Part shown: in pieces, positions 8,485 to 16,107 of the stretch
Layout: the number at the start of each line of letters is the position of its first letter
How positions within the stretch are numbered: the stretch's first letter is position 1
Source: Lachnospiraceae bacterium
GTDB lineage: Bacteria; Bacillota; Clostridia; Lachnospirales; Lachnospiraceae
Direction of reading: 5' to 3'
DNA: 64,000 nt
Assembly (NCBI GenBank): GCA_030537145.1
Contig: JAUNON010000004.1
Coordinates: 6,513-70,512, forward strand
Position numbers and translations under genes: made by a program
Notes under the pieces: model-generated
The model's input: only the letters and a program-made list of their open reading frames with translations
The model's database searches: none
What the model was told of the DNA's origin: nothing

Positions 8485-10254
8485 TCATTCCTTCGCCCAT
8501 TCTCCGTCCTTCAAAAACTGCTCTGCCGCTGTCTCCGCCCGGGCGATCACCTTCTCATCATATCCCATAATCTGAAGCAGCTTTATGGCATTCCGGCTGG
8601 TAGCCCGCCCGGAATACAGCTTGTAATCAAACCGGATGTCTCCATCCAGCACTTCTTCCTGGAAATGATAATTCTCATAATAATCCTCCAGAATATGCGT
8701 CAGCTCAATATCGTGTGTGGCTGCAAAACAGAGCACCTGCTTTCCTGTCATATATTTCAAAATCTGGGAGGATGCCGCAATACGCTCCACCGTATTCGTC
8801 CCCCTCAATACTTCATCCACAAAGCACAGCACCGGCGGCTTTTTGCCGGCAAACCCTTCTTCCGCCTTGTCCGGTCGGTCTGTCCCGGTAATTTCATCCG
8901 AATCGGAGGAAGCAATCTGATCCAGAATGCGCTTCAGCGATTTAATTTCCACAATGTAGTAGCTCTCCTGCCCCTCCAGATTATCCTGCAGCGCCATGGA
9001 AGAGAACACCCGGAAGCTGCTGCCTGTCCATTGATCCGCCATACAGGTATGCACCGTCTGAGCCAGTACGGCATTCACTGCCACCGTTTTCAGAAAAGTA
9101 GATTTTCCGGAAGCATTGGAACCGGTCAGCAGCACGCCCCGTCCGGCTTTTATACTGTTTTTCACCGGCTCCTGTATCAACGGATGATACAGGTTCTCCG
9201 CTTCCAGAGCAGGTCTCGCCGCCCCGTCAAAATCCAGCGCCGGAACACAGAAGTCCTGCATACACTGCCGGAAGGATGCAATGGCAATGGCGCTCTCGAT
9301 CTTACCCATCTCCTCGATCAGAGTCTCAAACTCTTTGATATGAAGCTTCATCTCTTTTACGATCGTGGAAAATTGGATCAGGTCAATGTGAAAGCAATTG
9401 TTCAGATACATAATCAGGCCCACCAGCAGATCTCCGTCTGTCCTCGACCCGTTTATCAGAAAAAAGGTGTTACGCTTCAGCTTTCCAAAGACTTTCCCGG
9501 CCTCCCGTATTTTTTCCTGATAGGCGCTGATTTCCGGCAGCTTTATTTTTCCCATTTCCTCCGCCGTTTTCAGCGTGCGCAGAAGAAATCTGCAGGATAT
9601 GATATACTGTTCCACCGGACGTTTTTTACGGTAATAATCCCACATTGTCAGACACATGGCGCCGATTACCAGCAAAATACCAATCTGCGGCGAAAGGAAA
9701 ACCGTGCAGATGGAAGCCAGAAAAATGCCTGCCATAAAATAATGATGCAGATTGCTCACCGGATTCACATCCGCCAGATTATAGACCGCATCGAAAATAG
9801 AAGAACGGCCCGCCTTGCCCGTCTGATAAAAGAACATCTGCAGCTGCTCCCGCTCCTTTGGATGCTCCGTAAAATATTGAATCAGGCGCTCCCGCTCCGC
9901 CAGCTCCTCTCCGTAAAAGGAGGGCGTCCGCAGCAGGTAATACAGATATCCCTCCCCCATAAAGGAACCGGTATGATTCAGGAGCATAAATATCCGGTCC
10001 ATATCCAGATCATTCCAGGTAATATCATCGATCTGAAATCGCTTCGTTTCCTTATTGCCGTAATATCCCTCCACCGCATTCCAGTCCAGATAATCATACT
10101 GTCTGGCCGGCCAGGCCCCCCAATCCTCCCGGATCATCCTGAGTCTGCGCCGCCTGGTTTTTCTGTTGTTATAGATGATATAAACGGCATAGGCCAGAAT
10201 CATAACTGCAATTATGCCGCCTATGCCCAGAATCGTTTTCCATTCTCCGCTCAT
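8485..10254 (-). CDS. Membrane-anchored MutS-family ATPase
   Basis: A MutS C-terminal ATPase attached to membrane segments. The N-terminus has one clear transmembrane helix (8-28) followed by an Arg-rich stretch. Two more hydrophobic segments lie at about 172-188 and 191-207. The MutS core helices follow, then Walker A GSNASGKST (378-386), Walker B LCFVDEVLRGTNTVER, and the His-containing switch FAATHDIELTH. It has no N-terminal mismatch-recognition domain and no Smr domain, so it is neither MutS1 nor MutS2. Function is unknown. Its start overlaps the stop of the upstream gene by 4 bases, suggesting translational coupling. Confidence 0.88.
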   Translation of the reverse strand: MSGEWKTILGIGGIIAVMILAYAVYIIYNNRKTRRRRLRMIREDWGAWPARQYDYLDWNAVEGYYGNKETKRFQIDDITWNDLDMDRIFMLLNHTGSFMGEGYLYYLLRTPSFYGEELAERERLIQYFTEHPKEREQLQMFFYQTGKAGRSSIFDAVYNLADVNPVSNLHHYFMAGIFLASICTVFLSPQIGILLVIGAMCLTMWDYYRKKRPVEQYIISCRFLLRTLKTAEEMGKIKLPEISAYQEKIREAGKVFGKLKRNTFFLINGSRTDGDLLVGLIMYLNNCFHIDLIQFSTIVKEMKLHIKEFETLIEEMGKIESAIAIASFRQCMQDFCVPALDFDGAARPALEAENLYHPLIQEPVKNSIKAGRGVLLTGSNASGKSTFLKTVAVNAVLAQTVHTCMADQWTGSSFRVFSSMALQDNLEGQESYYIVEIKSLKRILDQIASSDSDEITGTDRPDKAEEGFAGKKPPVLCFVDEVLRGTNTVERIAASSQILKYMTGKQVLCFAATHDIELTHILEDYYENYHFQEEVLDGDIRFDYKLYSGRATSRNAIKLLQIMGYDEKVIARAETAAEQFLKDGEWAKE

Positions 10255-10700
10255 AATATCTCCCTGATCCTTTCCACAACCGTCCGGGCCAGCTTATGAT
10301 CCTTCCCGCTGGCAGTAACTCCTACCACCACATGGTCCTTCCGGGCGATTCCTGGAAAATAGAAATCACATTTATTCTTGTCGCTGCACACATTCACCCG
10401 TATTCCCAGACACTTACAGGCGCTGTAAATATCATTATTGGTCTTTGTATCATTGGTGGCGGCAATCACCACCGCTGCATCATAGATATCCTCCCGCTCA
10501 TACTTCTTCCGCAGAATAGATAAACGCCCCGCCTTTTCCAGATCCAGCAATTCTTTGTTTACCTCCGGCGCAATCACCGTCAGATGATCGGTAAATTCAA
10601 TCAGGGTACGGATCCGCCGCTTGGCAATGGTGCCAGCCCCCACTACAATTACTTTTTGATCGGATAAATCCACAAACATGGGAAAATAAGGTTTGCTCAT
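10251..10700 (-). CDS. Precorrin-2 dehydrogenase / siroheme-synthase N-domain protein
   Basis: Resembles the NAD-binding domain of CysG/Met8, which oxidises precorrin-2 to sirohydrochlorin. A Rossmann motif VVGAGTIAKRR lies near residues 19-29, and the family's NVCSDKNKCDFYFPGIARKD segment is present at about 112-131. At 149 residues it lacks the helical C-terminal part of CysG/Met8 that carries chelatase residues. No haem or cobalamin genes lie nearby. It is the first gene of the operon with the MutS homologue and RNase HI, which is an odd grouping. Substrate is inferred from family only. Confidence 0.85.
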   Translation of the reverse strand: MSKPYFPMFVDLSDQKVIVVGAGTIAKRRIRTLIEFTDHLTVIAPEVNKELLDLEKAGRLSILRKKYEREDIYDAAVVIAATNDTKTNNDIYSACKCLGIRVNVCSDKNKCDFYFPGIARKDHVVVGVTASGKDHKLARTVVERIREIL

Positions 10701-10755
10701 ACTGTCCTTCCTGCCTTTGTTACTCCGGCGGCCCCCCGCCTGATTTTATTTTCTT

Positions 10756-10783
10756 ATTATATCACATCTTCCCGCCAGATCAA
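10756..10783 (-). promoter_or_regulatory. Promoter of the precorrin-2 dehydrogenase / MutS / rnhA operon
   Basis: Minus-strand -35 TTGATC (10778-10783), 16-bp spacer, -10 TATAAT (10756-10761). Confidence 0.65.
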
Positions 10784-10832
10784 ACCATTCTATCCTTCAA
10801 AATCCAAAAGCACAGTAAATTAAAAATTTCTC

Positions 10833-10876
10833 TTGACATTTTCCCTGTTCTAGTGTACTATCCAACTAGTTCACTA
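10833..10876 (+). promoter_or_regulatory. Promoter and probable GntR operator
   Basis: A -35 TTGACA (10833-10838) and -10 TACTAT (10856-10861) are spaced by 17 bp. An inverted repeat, TAGTGTAC (10851-10858) and GTTCACTA (10869-10876), overlaps the -10 box. A further CTAGTGTA follows just downstream. This is the expected position for an autorepressor of the YtrA type, so the downstream GntR protein probably binds here. Confidence 0.75.
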
Positions 10877-10911
10877 GTGTATTGTAAATTAATCAGGAGA
10901 GGAGGGTCCAC

Positions 10912-11277
10912 TTGGATTTTCGTTCAAATATACCATTATATCTGCAGGTAATGGACGATATTAAGAAAAAGATTATCACAGGAGATCTGGCGCTGGGTGC
11001 CCGGCTTCCCTCCACCCGGGAGCTGGCGGTCCAATACCAGATCAATCCCAATACGGCTGTCCGGGTTTACAATGAGCTGGAGTCGCAGGGAATTACCTTT
11101 ACCCGCCGGGGCATCGGCACCTTTGTTACGGAGGATCCGTCCTGGAAAAACAGGCTTCGCCGGGAAATGGCTGAGACGCTGATTGGTGACCTGGTCGGAC
11201 AGTTAAAGGAGGCCGGATTTACGAAGCAGGAGCTTCTGGATACCATCTCCCGCTTCTACGACCAGCCATCGGCCTGA
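10912..11277 (+). CDS. GntR-family (YtrA type) transcriptional regulator
   Basis: Short GntR regulator of 121 residues. The winged-helix domain (about 8-75) contains LPSTRELAVQYQINPNTAVR and GIGTFV. There is only a short C-terminal dimerisation tail and no ligand domain, which defines the YtrA subfamily. Start codon is TTG, chosen because it follows a strong GGAGAGGAGGG site and gives the conserved MDFRSNIPLYLQ start. It leads an operon with an ABC exporter, as YtrA regulators usually do, and probably represses its own promoter. Confidence 0.93.
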   Translation: MDFRSNIPLYLQVMDDIKKKIITGDLALGARLPSTRELAVQYQINPNTAVRVYNELESQGITFTRRGIGTFVTEDPSWKNRLRREMAETLIGDLVGQLKEAGFTKQELLDTISRFYDQPSA

Positions 11278-11360
11278 CACAGCCCTTCTTCAGCCCAAAA
11301 TTGCATATATTGCAGAAAGCATATCAGGAAACATTCCTGAATCAAGAGGAGGATGCACTT

Positions 11361-12050
11361 ATGTTAGAATGCAAAGACTTAGTAAAAACTTATCGAAACA
11401 AAGCGGCAGTCAATCATCTGTCTCTTCAGGTGGAACCGGGCCGCATTTATGCCCTGCTGGGACCAAACGGCAGCGGAAAGACCACCTTTATGAAAATGGC
11501 TGCCGGACTGGTAAAGCCCAACAGCGGAGAGCTTTTGTTCGAAGGGAAGCCCATTGGTGTTTATTCCAAAGCGCATACGGCATACATGCCTACCGAGGCT
11601 TACTTCTACCCCTATATGACCGGAGCAGATGCCGGAAAGTATTACCAGGATTTCTTTGATGACTTTGACCCGGATCAGTACGCCCGGCTGCTGGAAACCA
11701 TGAATCTGGACCCGAAGCAAAAAATTTCCAAAATGTCCTCCGGTATGATGGCAAAATTAAAGATTGCCCTGAATCTTTCCCGGAATGCAAAGCTGATTAT
11801 GCTGGATGAACCGTTAAACGGCATTGACATCATTGCGCGGGATAAGATCATCGATACCATTATCTCTGCCTTTTCCCCGGAAAAAGCCATCATCCTTTCC
11901 AGCCATCTGGTGGATGAGCTGGAAAAGATCATTGACCATGCGATCTTCATCAAGGACGGGGCGATGGTGCTGGCCGGAGATGCGGAAATGCTTCGTATGG
12001 AACGCGGAAAATCCATTGTTGAATTGTACAAAGAAATTTACGCTGAATAG
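11361..12050 (+). CDS. ABC transporter ATP-binding protein
   Basis: ATPase subunit of the exporter in the GntR operon. Walker A GPNGSGKTT lies near residues 34-42, the signature region is KMSSGMMAKLKIA, Walker B is KLIMLDEPLNGID, and the switch histidine is in LSSHLVDEL. The start at 11361 was chosen because ATG follows GAGGAGG at good spacing and gives the usual MLECKDLVKTY start. An in-frame upstream ATG at 11301 has no binding site. The gene is 11 bases from the permease. Confidence 0.93.
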   Translation: MLECKDLVKTYRNKAAVNHLSLQVEPGRIYALLGPNGSGKTTFMKMAAGLVKPNSGELLFEGKPIGVYSKAHTAYMPTEAYFYPYMTGADAGKYYQDFFDDFDPDQYARLLETMNLDPKQKISKMSSGMMAKLKIALNLSRNAKLIMLDEPLNGIDIIARDKIIDTIISAFSPEKAIILSSHLVDELEKIIDHAIFIKDGAMVLAGDAEMLRMERGKSIVELYKEIYAE

Positions 12051-12061
12051 GAGGTTCTATT

Positions 12062-12826
12062 ATGTTCAATCTGATGAAATATGAGTTCCGAAAAAATCGG
12101 AACATTCTTCTGGTCATGGGCGGAGGACTGCTGCTGCTCCAGCTTTTTTATCTTTACAGTATCATCATAAAGAATGATGAAAAGGCTGCCGTGGGTATGG
12201 TACTGCTTACCATCTTCGCCTGGGTCTGCTTCTTTTCCGTGTTTATCCTGGCAGTAATCAACTATTCCAGAGAGCTGAATTCGAAAAGCAGCTATCTGAT
12301 TTTTATGACGCCCAATTCCAGCTACACCATTATTTTTTCCAAAATGCTTTCTATCCTGATCATCGGAAGCGCCATGGCTGTCATTTTTGGCCTGCTGGGC
12401 TTTCTGGACCTGCAGTTGTTAAGCGCCACCTTTCCTGAAGTCGGCACCCTCAGCTCCCTGCTGAATGAAATGCTGGATGCCCTGGGAATTCCCTTGAACA
12501 CGCTGCTGCCCAGCGCCCTCTCCGCCCTGATCACCTTCATTATCTACTTTTTTGCCTCGGTGGCGATCGTTTATCTGTCCGTCACCTTAAGCGCAACCTT
12601 CCTGCAGAACAGCAAGCTGAAAAGCTACCTCAGCGTGGGACTGTTTTTCCTGATCAGCTTCCTGCAGGGCAAAATCATAGATCTGCTTCCTGTCCTCTAT
12701 GATCCGCCCCATAACATTCTGGAAAGCATCCTTGGTATTCTCCCAGGCACGCTCTTCAGCCTGGCGCTTCTGATCGTCTGCATCTATAGCTGCGGCAAGC
12801 TGCTGGAAAAGAGGGTTTCCCTGTAA
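12062..12826 (+). CDS. ABC transporter permease (ABC-2-like)
   Basis: Membrane subunit partnering the upstream ATPase. 254 residues with about six hydrophobic segments (about 13-33, 44-66, 92-114, 155-180, 190-204, 226-246). It starts MFNLMKYEFRKNRN, the short basic lead typical of this permease type. An AGGAGG ribosome-binding site lies in the 11-base gap. Substrate cannot be read from sequence; related YtrA-controlled exporters often respond to cell-envelope stress. Confidence 0.85.
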   Translation: MFNLMKYEFRKNRNILLVMGGGLLLLQLFYLYSIIIKNDEKAAVGMVLLTIFAWVCFFSVFILAVINYSRELNSKSSYLIFMTPNSSYTIIFSKMLSILIIGSAMAVIFGLLGFLDLQLLSATFPEVGTLSSLLNEMLDALGIPLNTLLPSALSALITFIIYFFASVAIVYLSVTLSATFLQNSKLKSYLSVGLFFLISFLQGKIIDLLPVLYDPPHNILESILGILPGTLFSLALLIVCIYSCGKLLEKRVSL

Positions 12827-12900
12827 GACCGGGGCGGAAATGCCGATGCAGCACTGGTCATAAACGGTATTCGGGATTTGGGATTTTTTTTAAATTAATA

Positions 12901-12929
12901 TCGACTTTCCTTTTTTCATATATTATAAT
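12901..12929 (+). promoter_or_regulatory. Promoter of the DAHP synthase gene
   Basis: A -35 TCGACT (12901-12906), 17-bp spacer and -10 TATAAT (12924-12929), 40 bases before the start codon. There is no room for a tryptophan leader or T-box. Confidence 0.7.
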
Positions 12930-12968
12930 GTCATAGGTAAGCTGCAAATACAAAGGAGTACTGGTACT

Positions 12969-14006
12969 ATGGCAATTCATTTTGAAAAAAAACTGCCGAT
13001 TCCGGCAGAGATTAAAAAACAATATCCTCTTTCCGATCATGTAAAGGAAGTGAAAGCGGAAAGAGACAAAGAAATCCGCAAGGTGTTCACCGGTGAATCC
13101 GATAAATTTCTGGTAATCATCGGCCCCTGCTCCGCAGATAATGAGGATTCTGTCTGCGACTATATCGGCCGCCTTGCAAAAATACAGGATAAAGTAGGCG
13201 ACCGTCTGATTATCGTTCCCCGCATTTATACCAACAAGCCCCGCACCACCGGTCAGGGCTATAAGGGGATGGTCCATCAGCCGGATCCGGAGAAAAAACC
13301 GGACCTGCTGGCCGGACTGATTGCGATCCGCAAGCTGCACATCCGTTCCATCGATGAAACGGGACTTACCGCAGCCGATGAGATGCTTTACCCGGAAAAC
13401 TGGCGTTATCTGGATGACATCCTTTCCTACGTGGCTATCGGCGCCCGCTCTGTGGAGGATCAGCAGCACCGCATGACCGTCAGCGGCATGGATGTGCCGG
13501 CAGGTATGAAAAATCCCACCAGCGGCGATCTTTCCGTCATGTTTAACTCTGTGCAGGCCGCTCAGAGCAAACATAATTTCATCTACCGGGGCTGGGATGT
13601 GAATACAGACGGCAATGATCTGGCCCATGTGATTTTGCGGGGCGCCGTGAATAAACACGGAACCTGTATCCCCAACTATCATTACGAGGATCTGGTGCGC
13701 CTTCTGGAGATGTACGCAAAACGGGGACTGAAAAATCCCGCCGCAGTCGTGGATGCCAATCACTCCAATTCCAACAAAAAGCACCGGGAGCAGATCCGGA
13801 TCTGCCATGAGGTTTTGCGCAGCCGTAATTATAACCCGGAAATAAAGGAAATGGTCAAAGGGCTGATGATCGAAAGCTATCTTGTGGAGGGAAGCCAGAA
13901 GATCGGAGACGGCCACTGCCACGTATACGGCCAGTCCATTACCGACCCCTGCCTGGGCTGGGAGGATTCGGAACAGTTAATTTATGATATTTACAAAATG
14001 TGTTAA
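12969..14006 (+). CDS. 3-deoxy-7-phosphoheptulonate synthase (class I DAHP synthase)
   Basis: First enzyme of the shikimate pathway, condensing phosphoenolpyruvate with erythrose 4-phosphate. 345 residues, matching the AroF/AroG/AroH length. Conserved parts include the IIGPCSADN strand (about 52-60), PRIYTNKPRTTGQGYKGM (about 79-96), the MKNPTSGD motif and the late DANHSNSNKKH metal/phosphate region. The N-terminal extension fits the feedback-regulated class I enzymes. The ATG follows AAAGGAG. The HicB-like gene begins 57 bases downstream on the same strand. Confidence 0.95.
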   Translation: MAIHFEKKLPIPAEIKKQYPLSDHVKEVKAERDKEIRKVFTGESDKFLVIIGPCSADNEDSVCDYIGRLAKIQDKVGDRLIIVPRIYTNKPRTTGQGYKGMVHQPDPEKKPDLLAGLIAIRKLHIRSIDETGLTAADEMLYPENWRYLDDILSYVAIGARSVEDQQHRMTVSGMDVPAGMKNPTSGDLSVMFNSVQAAQSKHNFIYRGWDVNTDGNDLAHVILRGAVNKHGTCIPNYHYEDLVRLLEMYAKRGLKNPAAVVDANHSNSNKKHREQIRICHEVLRSRNYNPEIKEMVKGLMIESYLVEGSQKIGDGHCHVYGQSITDPCLGWEDSEQLIYDIYKMC

Positions 14007-14062
14007 AGCTGCGCAGCAGAGAAGAACTCGAAGCTGCTGCAGGGATTTTTAAGGAGACTTCC

Positions 14063-14338
14063 ATGAAATTTATCTATCCCGCAGTATTTCATCCAACAGA
14101 ATCCGGCGGCTATACCGGATATTTTCCGGACCTGGAGGGCTGCACCGCCGCAGGGGATACCCTGGAAGAGGCGGTAAGCGCCGCCCATGATGCCGCTGAG
14201 ACCTGGATTTCCATCGAGCTGGAGGAGGAGCTTCCTCTCCCTCCCATTACAGACGCAAAAGATATCCCCCTCAAAGAGGGGGATGTGATCCGCAATATTT
14301 GTATTACCATGCGGTTTTATGACGGCTGGGATGAATAA
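14063..14338 (+). CDS. HicB-family antitoxin-like protein, no HicA partner
   Basis: 91 residues, starting MKFIYPAVFHPTESGGYTGYFPDLEGC and followed by TLEEAVSAAHDAAETWI, the classic HicB partial RNase-H fold. HicB normally neutralises an adjacent HicA mRNA interferase. No HicA-like reading frame is present on either side: DAHP synthase lies upstream and the convergent peptidase downstream. There is no obvious DNA-binding tail. The start follows AAGGAG at good spacing. It may be a stand-alone regulator or a remnant of a toxin-antitoxin pair. Confidence 0.85.
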   Translation: MKFIYPAVFHPTESGGYTGYFPDLEGCTAAGDTLEEAVSAAHDAAETWISIELEEELPLPPITDAKDIPLKEGDVIRNICITMRFYDGWDE

Positions 14339-14356
14339 TCATCCCGGCCGTATTTT
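14322..14356 (+). terminator. Terminator overlapping the HicB stop codon
   Basis: ACGGC and GGGATGA pair with TCATCCC and GGCCGT around the stop codon, followed by TATTTTCTGT. It separates the plus-strand block from the convergent M3 peptidase. Confidence 0.7.
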
Positions 14357-14392
14357 CTGTCATTCCCTGCGCTGCTATCGCAAAATCGAATA

Positions 14393-16066
14393 CTACAGCT
14401 TTTTCTCCAGCTCTGCTACAATCTCTCCGATGCAGCCCGTCTCAAAGGGAACCCGCAGTCCGGCTGCTTCCATCAGCTCCGGATAGAACCTGCTGCCGGA
14501 AAGCCTGCACAGCTTCAGGTAGCTGTCCCATGCTGCCGGATAATCCCGATCCATTTTAATCTTATACTGGAACGCACAAAGCTGTGCGATCACATAATCA
14601 ATATAATAGAAGGGTATCTCAAAAATATGGAGCTGCTTCTGCCAGAAGCCTCCGTTTTCCAGAAAAGCGCATCCTGTCGGATCCATATGAGGCCGGTATT
14701 CCTGCTCCAGCTCCTTCCATGCCTCCCGCCGCTGCTGCGGAGTCATTTCCGGATTTCCGTATACAATGTGCTGAAATTCATCCACCATACAGCCGTAGGG
14801 CACAAAGGCGACCGCATCCTCCAGATGCATGCTCCGGTAATCACCGCCCCGTTCTCCAAAAAACAGGTTCATCCAGGGCTCAGTAAAAAATTCCATGGAC
14901 ATGGAATGAATCTCCGCAGTCTCCATGGACAGATAGCTGTAATGATCCATAACCGGATCCTCCGCCGCCACATAATACTGGAACGCATGGCCGCATTCAT
15001 GGGTAATCACATCCAGATCGCCGCTGGTGCCGTTGAAATTCGCATAGATAAAGGGAACCTTGTAATCCGGCAGCTCTTCCATGTAGCCGCCGGCCTTTTT
15101 ATTTTTTCTTCCCAGCACATCAAACAGCTCCATTTTCCGCATCATCCGGAAAAAGCCGGCCGTCTCCTTCGAAAGCTCCGTATACATCTGCTCTCCCGCT
15201 GCCAGAATCTCTTCCGGAGTTCCGGCAGGAGCCGGATTTCCCTCCGGAAAATAAACGCCTTCATCATAATAATACAGATGCTCCACGCCCAGCCGTTTCC
15301 TGCGTCTTTCATGCATCCGCTCTGCAAAGGGCACATACACTTTTTTCACCTGCTGCCGCAGCTCCTCCACCTGCTCACGCCCGTAGGAGTTCCGGTTCCG
15401 CAGATAATAGCCCATCTCAATGTAATTTTCATAGCCCAGCAGCTTCGCCTGACGGGTACGGTTCGCCACCAGCCGGTCATAGATTTCATCCAGCTCTTCT
15501 CCGTGCTCCGTAAAAAACGAAGCGTATTTTCCCCAGGCCGCCTGACGTACCTGACGGTCGGCGCTTCTCATATATTTCCCCAGAAGAGAAAGATTCAGGA
15601 TCTCCCCCTCCCATTCAATCGCCGCAGATGCGATCAATTTGGAATAGCGGGCAACCAGCTTATTTTCCTCCTGAATCAAAGGAATCAGCTTTTCATCAAA
15701 AGCCTTCGCCGCCAGCTCCATAGATGCAAACGGCACCTGCCCGATTTCCTTTTCCAGATATTCCCGAAAAGGCGCTTTGCAGACTGCCTTCTGATATTCC
15801 GTCTGCACTGCCTGAAATCTGGGCATCTCCCGGTCATAATATTCATTTTCCTTTTCGTAAAATAAATCTGTCATATCGCCGTCTCTTCGGATCGATGCAA
15901 TCAGACGCAGCGTCCGCACATGCCCCAAGAGCCGATTGAATTCCTGATGGATCTGAAGCTGCTCCCGGCCGCTTTGGGCCTCCATAGCCCGTTCAGCCAG
16001 CCGCCGCCCTTCCTGCACCGCCTCATCCAGATCAGCTCTGGAATACGGCATCTCTGAAAATTTCAT
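14393..16066 (-). CDS. M3-family oligoendopeptidase
   Basis: Cytoplasmic zinc metallopeptidase for oligopeptides. HECGH (about 356-360) is the zinc site, followed by a downstream Glu helix near TAEIHSMSMEFF. 557 residues fits the family. It is distinct from the PepF at 25 kb. The ATG at 16066 was preferred over a GTG at 16075 because the AGGAG site lies 9 to 10 bases before it. It is 41 bases downstream of the GH42 gene on the same strand and probably co-transcribed. The 3' end overlaps a CAAAATCGAA repeat fragment. Confidence 0.93.
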   Translation of the reverse strand: MKFSEMPYSRADLDEAVQEGRRLAERAMEAQSGREQLQIHQEFNRLLGHVRTLRLIASIRRDGDMTDLFYEKENEYYDREMPRFQAVQTEYQKAVCKAPFREYLEKEIGQVPFASMELAAKAFDEKLIPLIQEENKLVARYSKLIASAAIEWEGEILNLSLLGKYMRSADRQVRQAAWGKYASFFTEHGEELDEIYDRLVANRTRQAKLLGYENYIEMGYYLRNRNSYGREQVEELRQQVKKVYVPFAERMHERRRKRLGVEHLYYYDEGVYFPEGNPAPAGTPEEILAAGEQMYTELSKETAGFFRMMRKMELFDVLGRKNKKAGGYMEELPDYKVPFIYANFNGTSGDLDVITHECGHAFQYYVAAEDPVMDHYSYLSMETAEIHSMSMEFFTEPWMNLFFGERGGDYRSMHLEDAVAFVPYGCMVDEFQHIVYGNPEMTPQQRREAWKELEQEYRPHMDPTGCAFLENGGFWQKQLHIFEIPFYYIDYVIAQLCAFQYKIKMDRDYPAAWDSYLKLCRLSGSRFYPELMEAAGLRVPFETGCIGEIVAELEKKL

Positions 16067-16107
16067 TTGCTGCACACTCCTGTCTTTTTTACTGTTCCAT
16101 GAAATCT

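Noticed and set aside
14339-14392. HicA partner for the HicB-like gene
   Set aside because: The gap is only 54 bases and is filled by the terminator; no toxin frame on either strand nearby.
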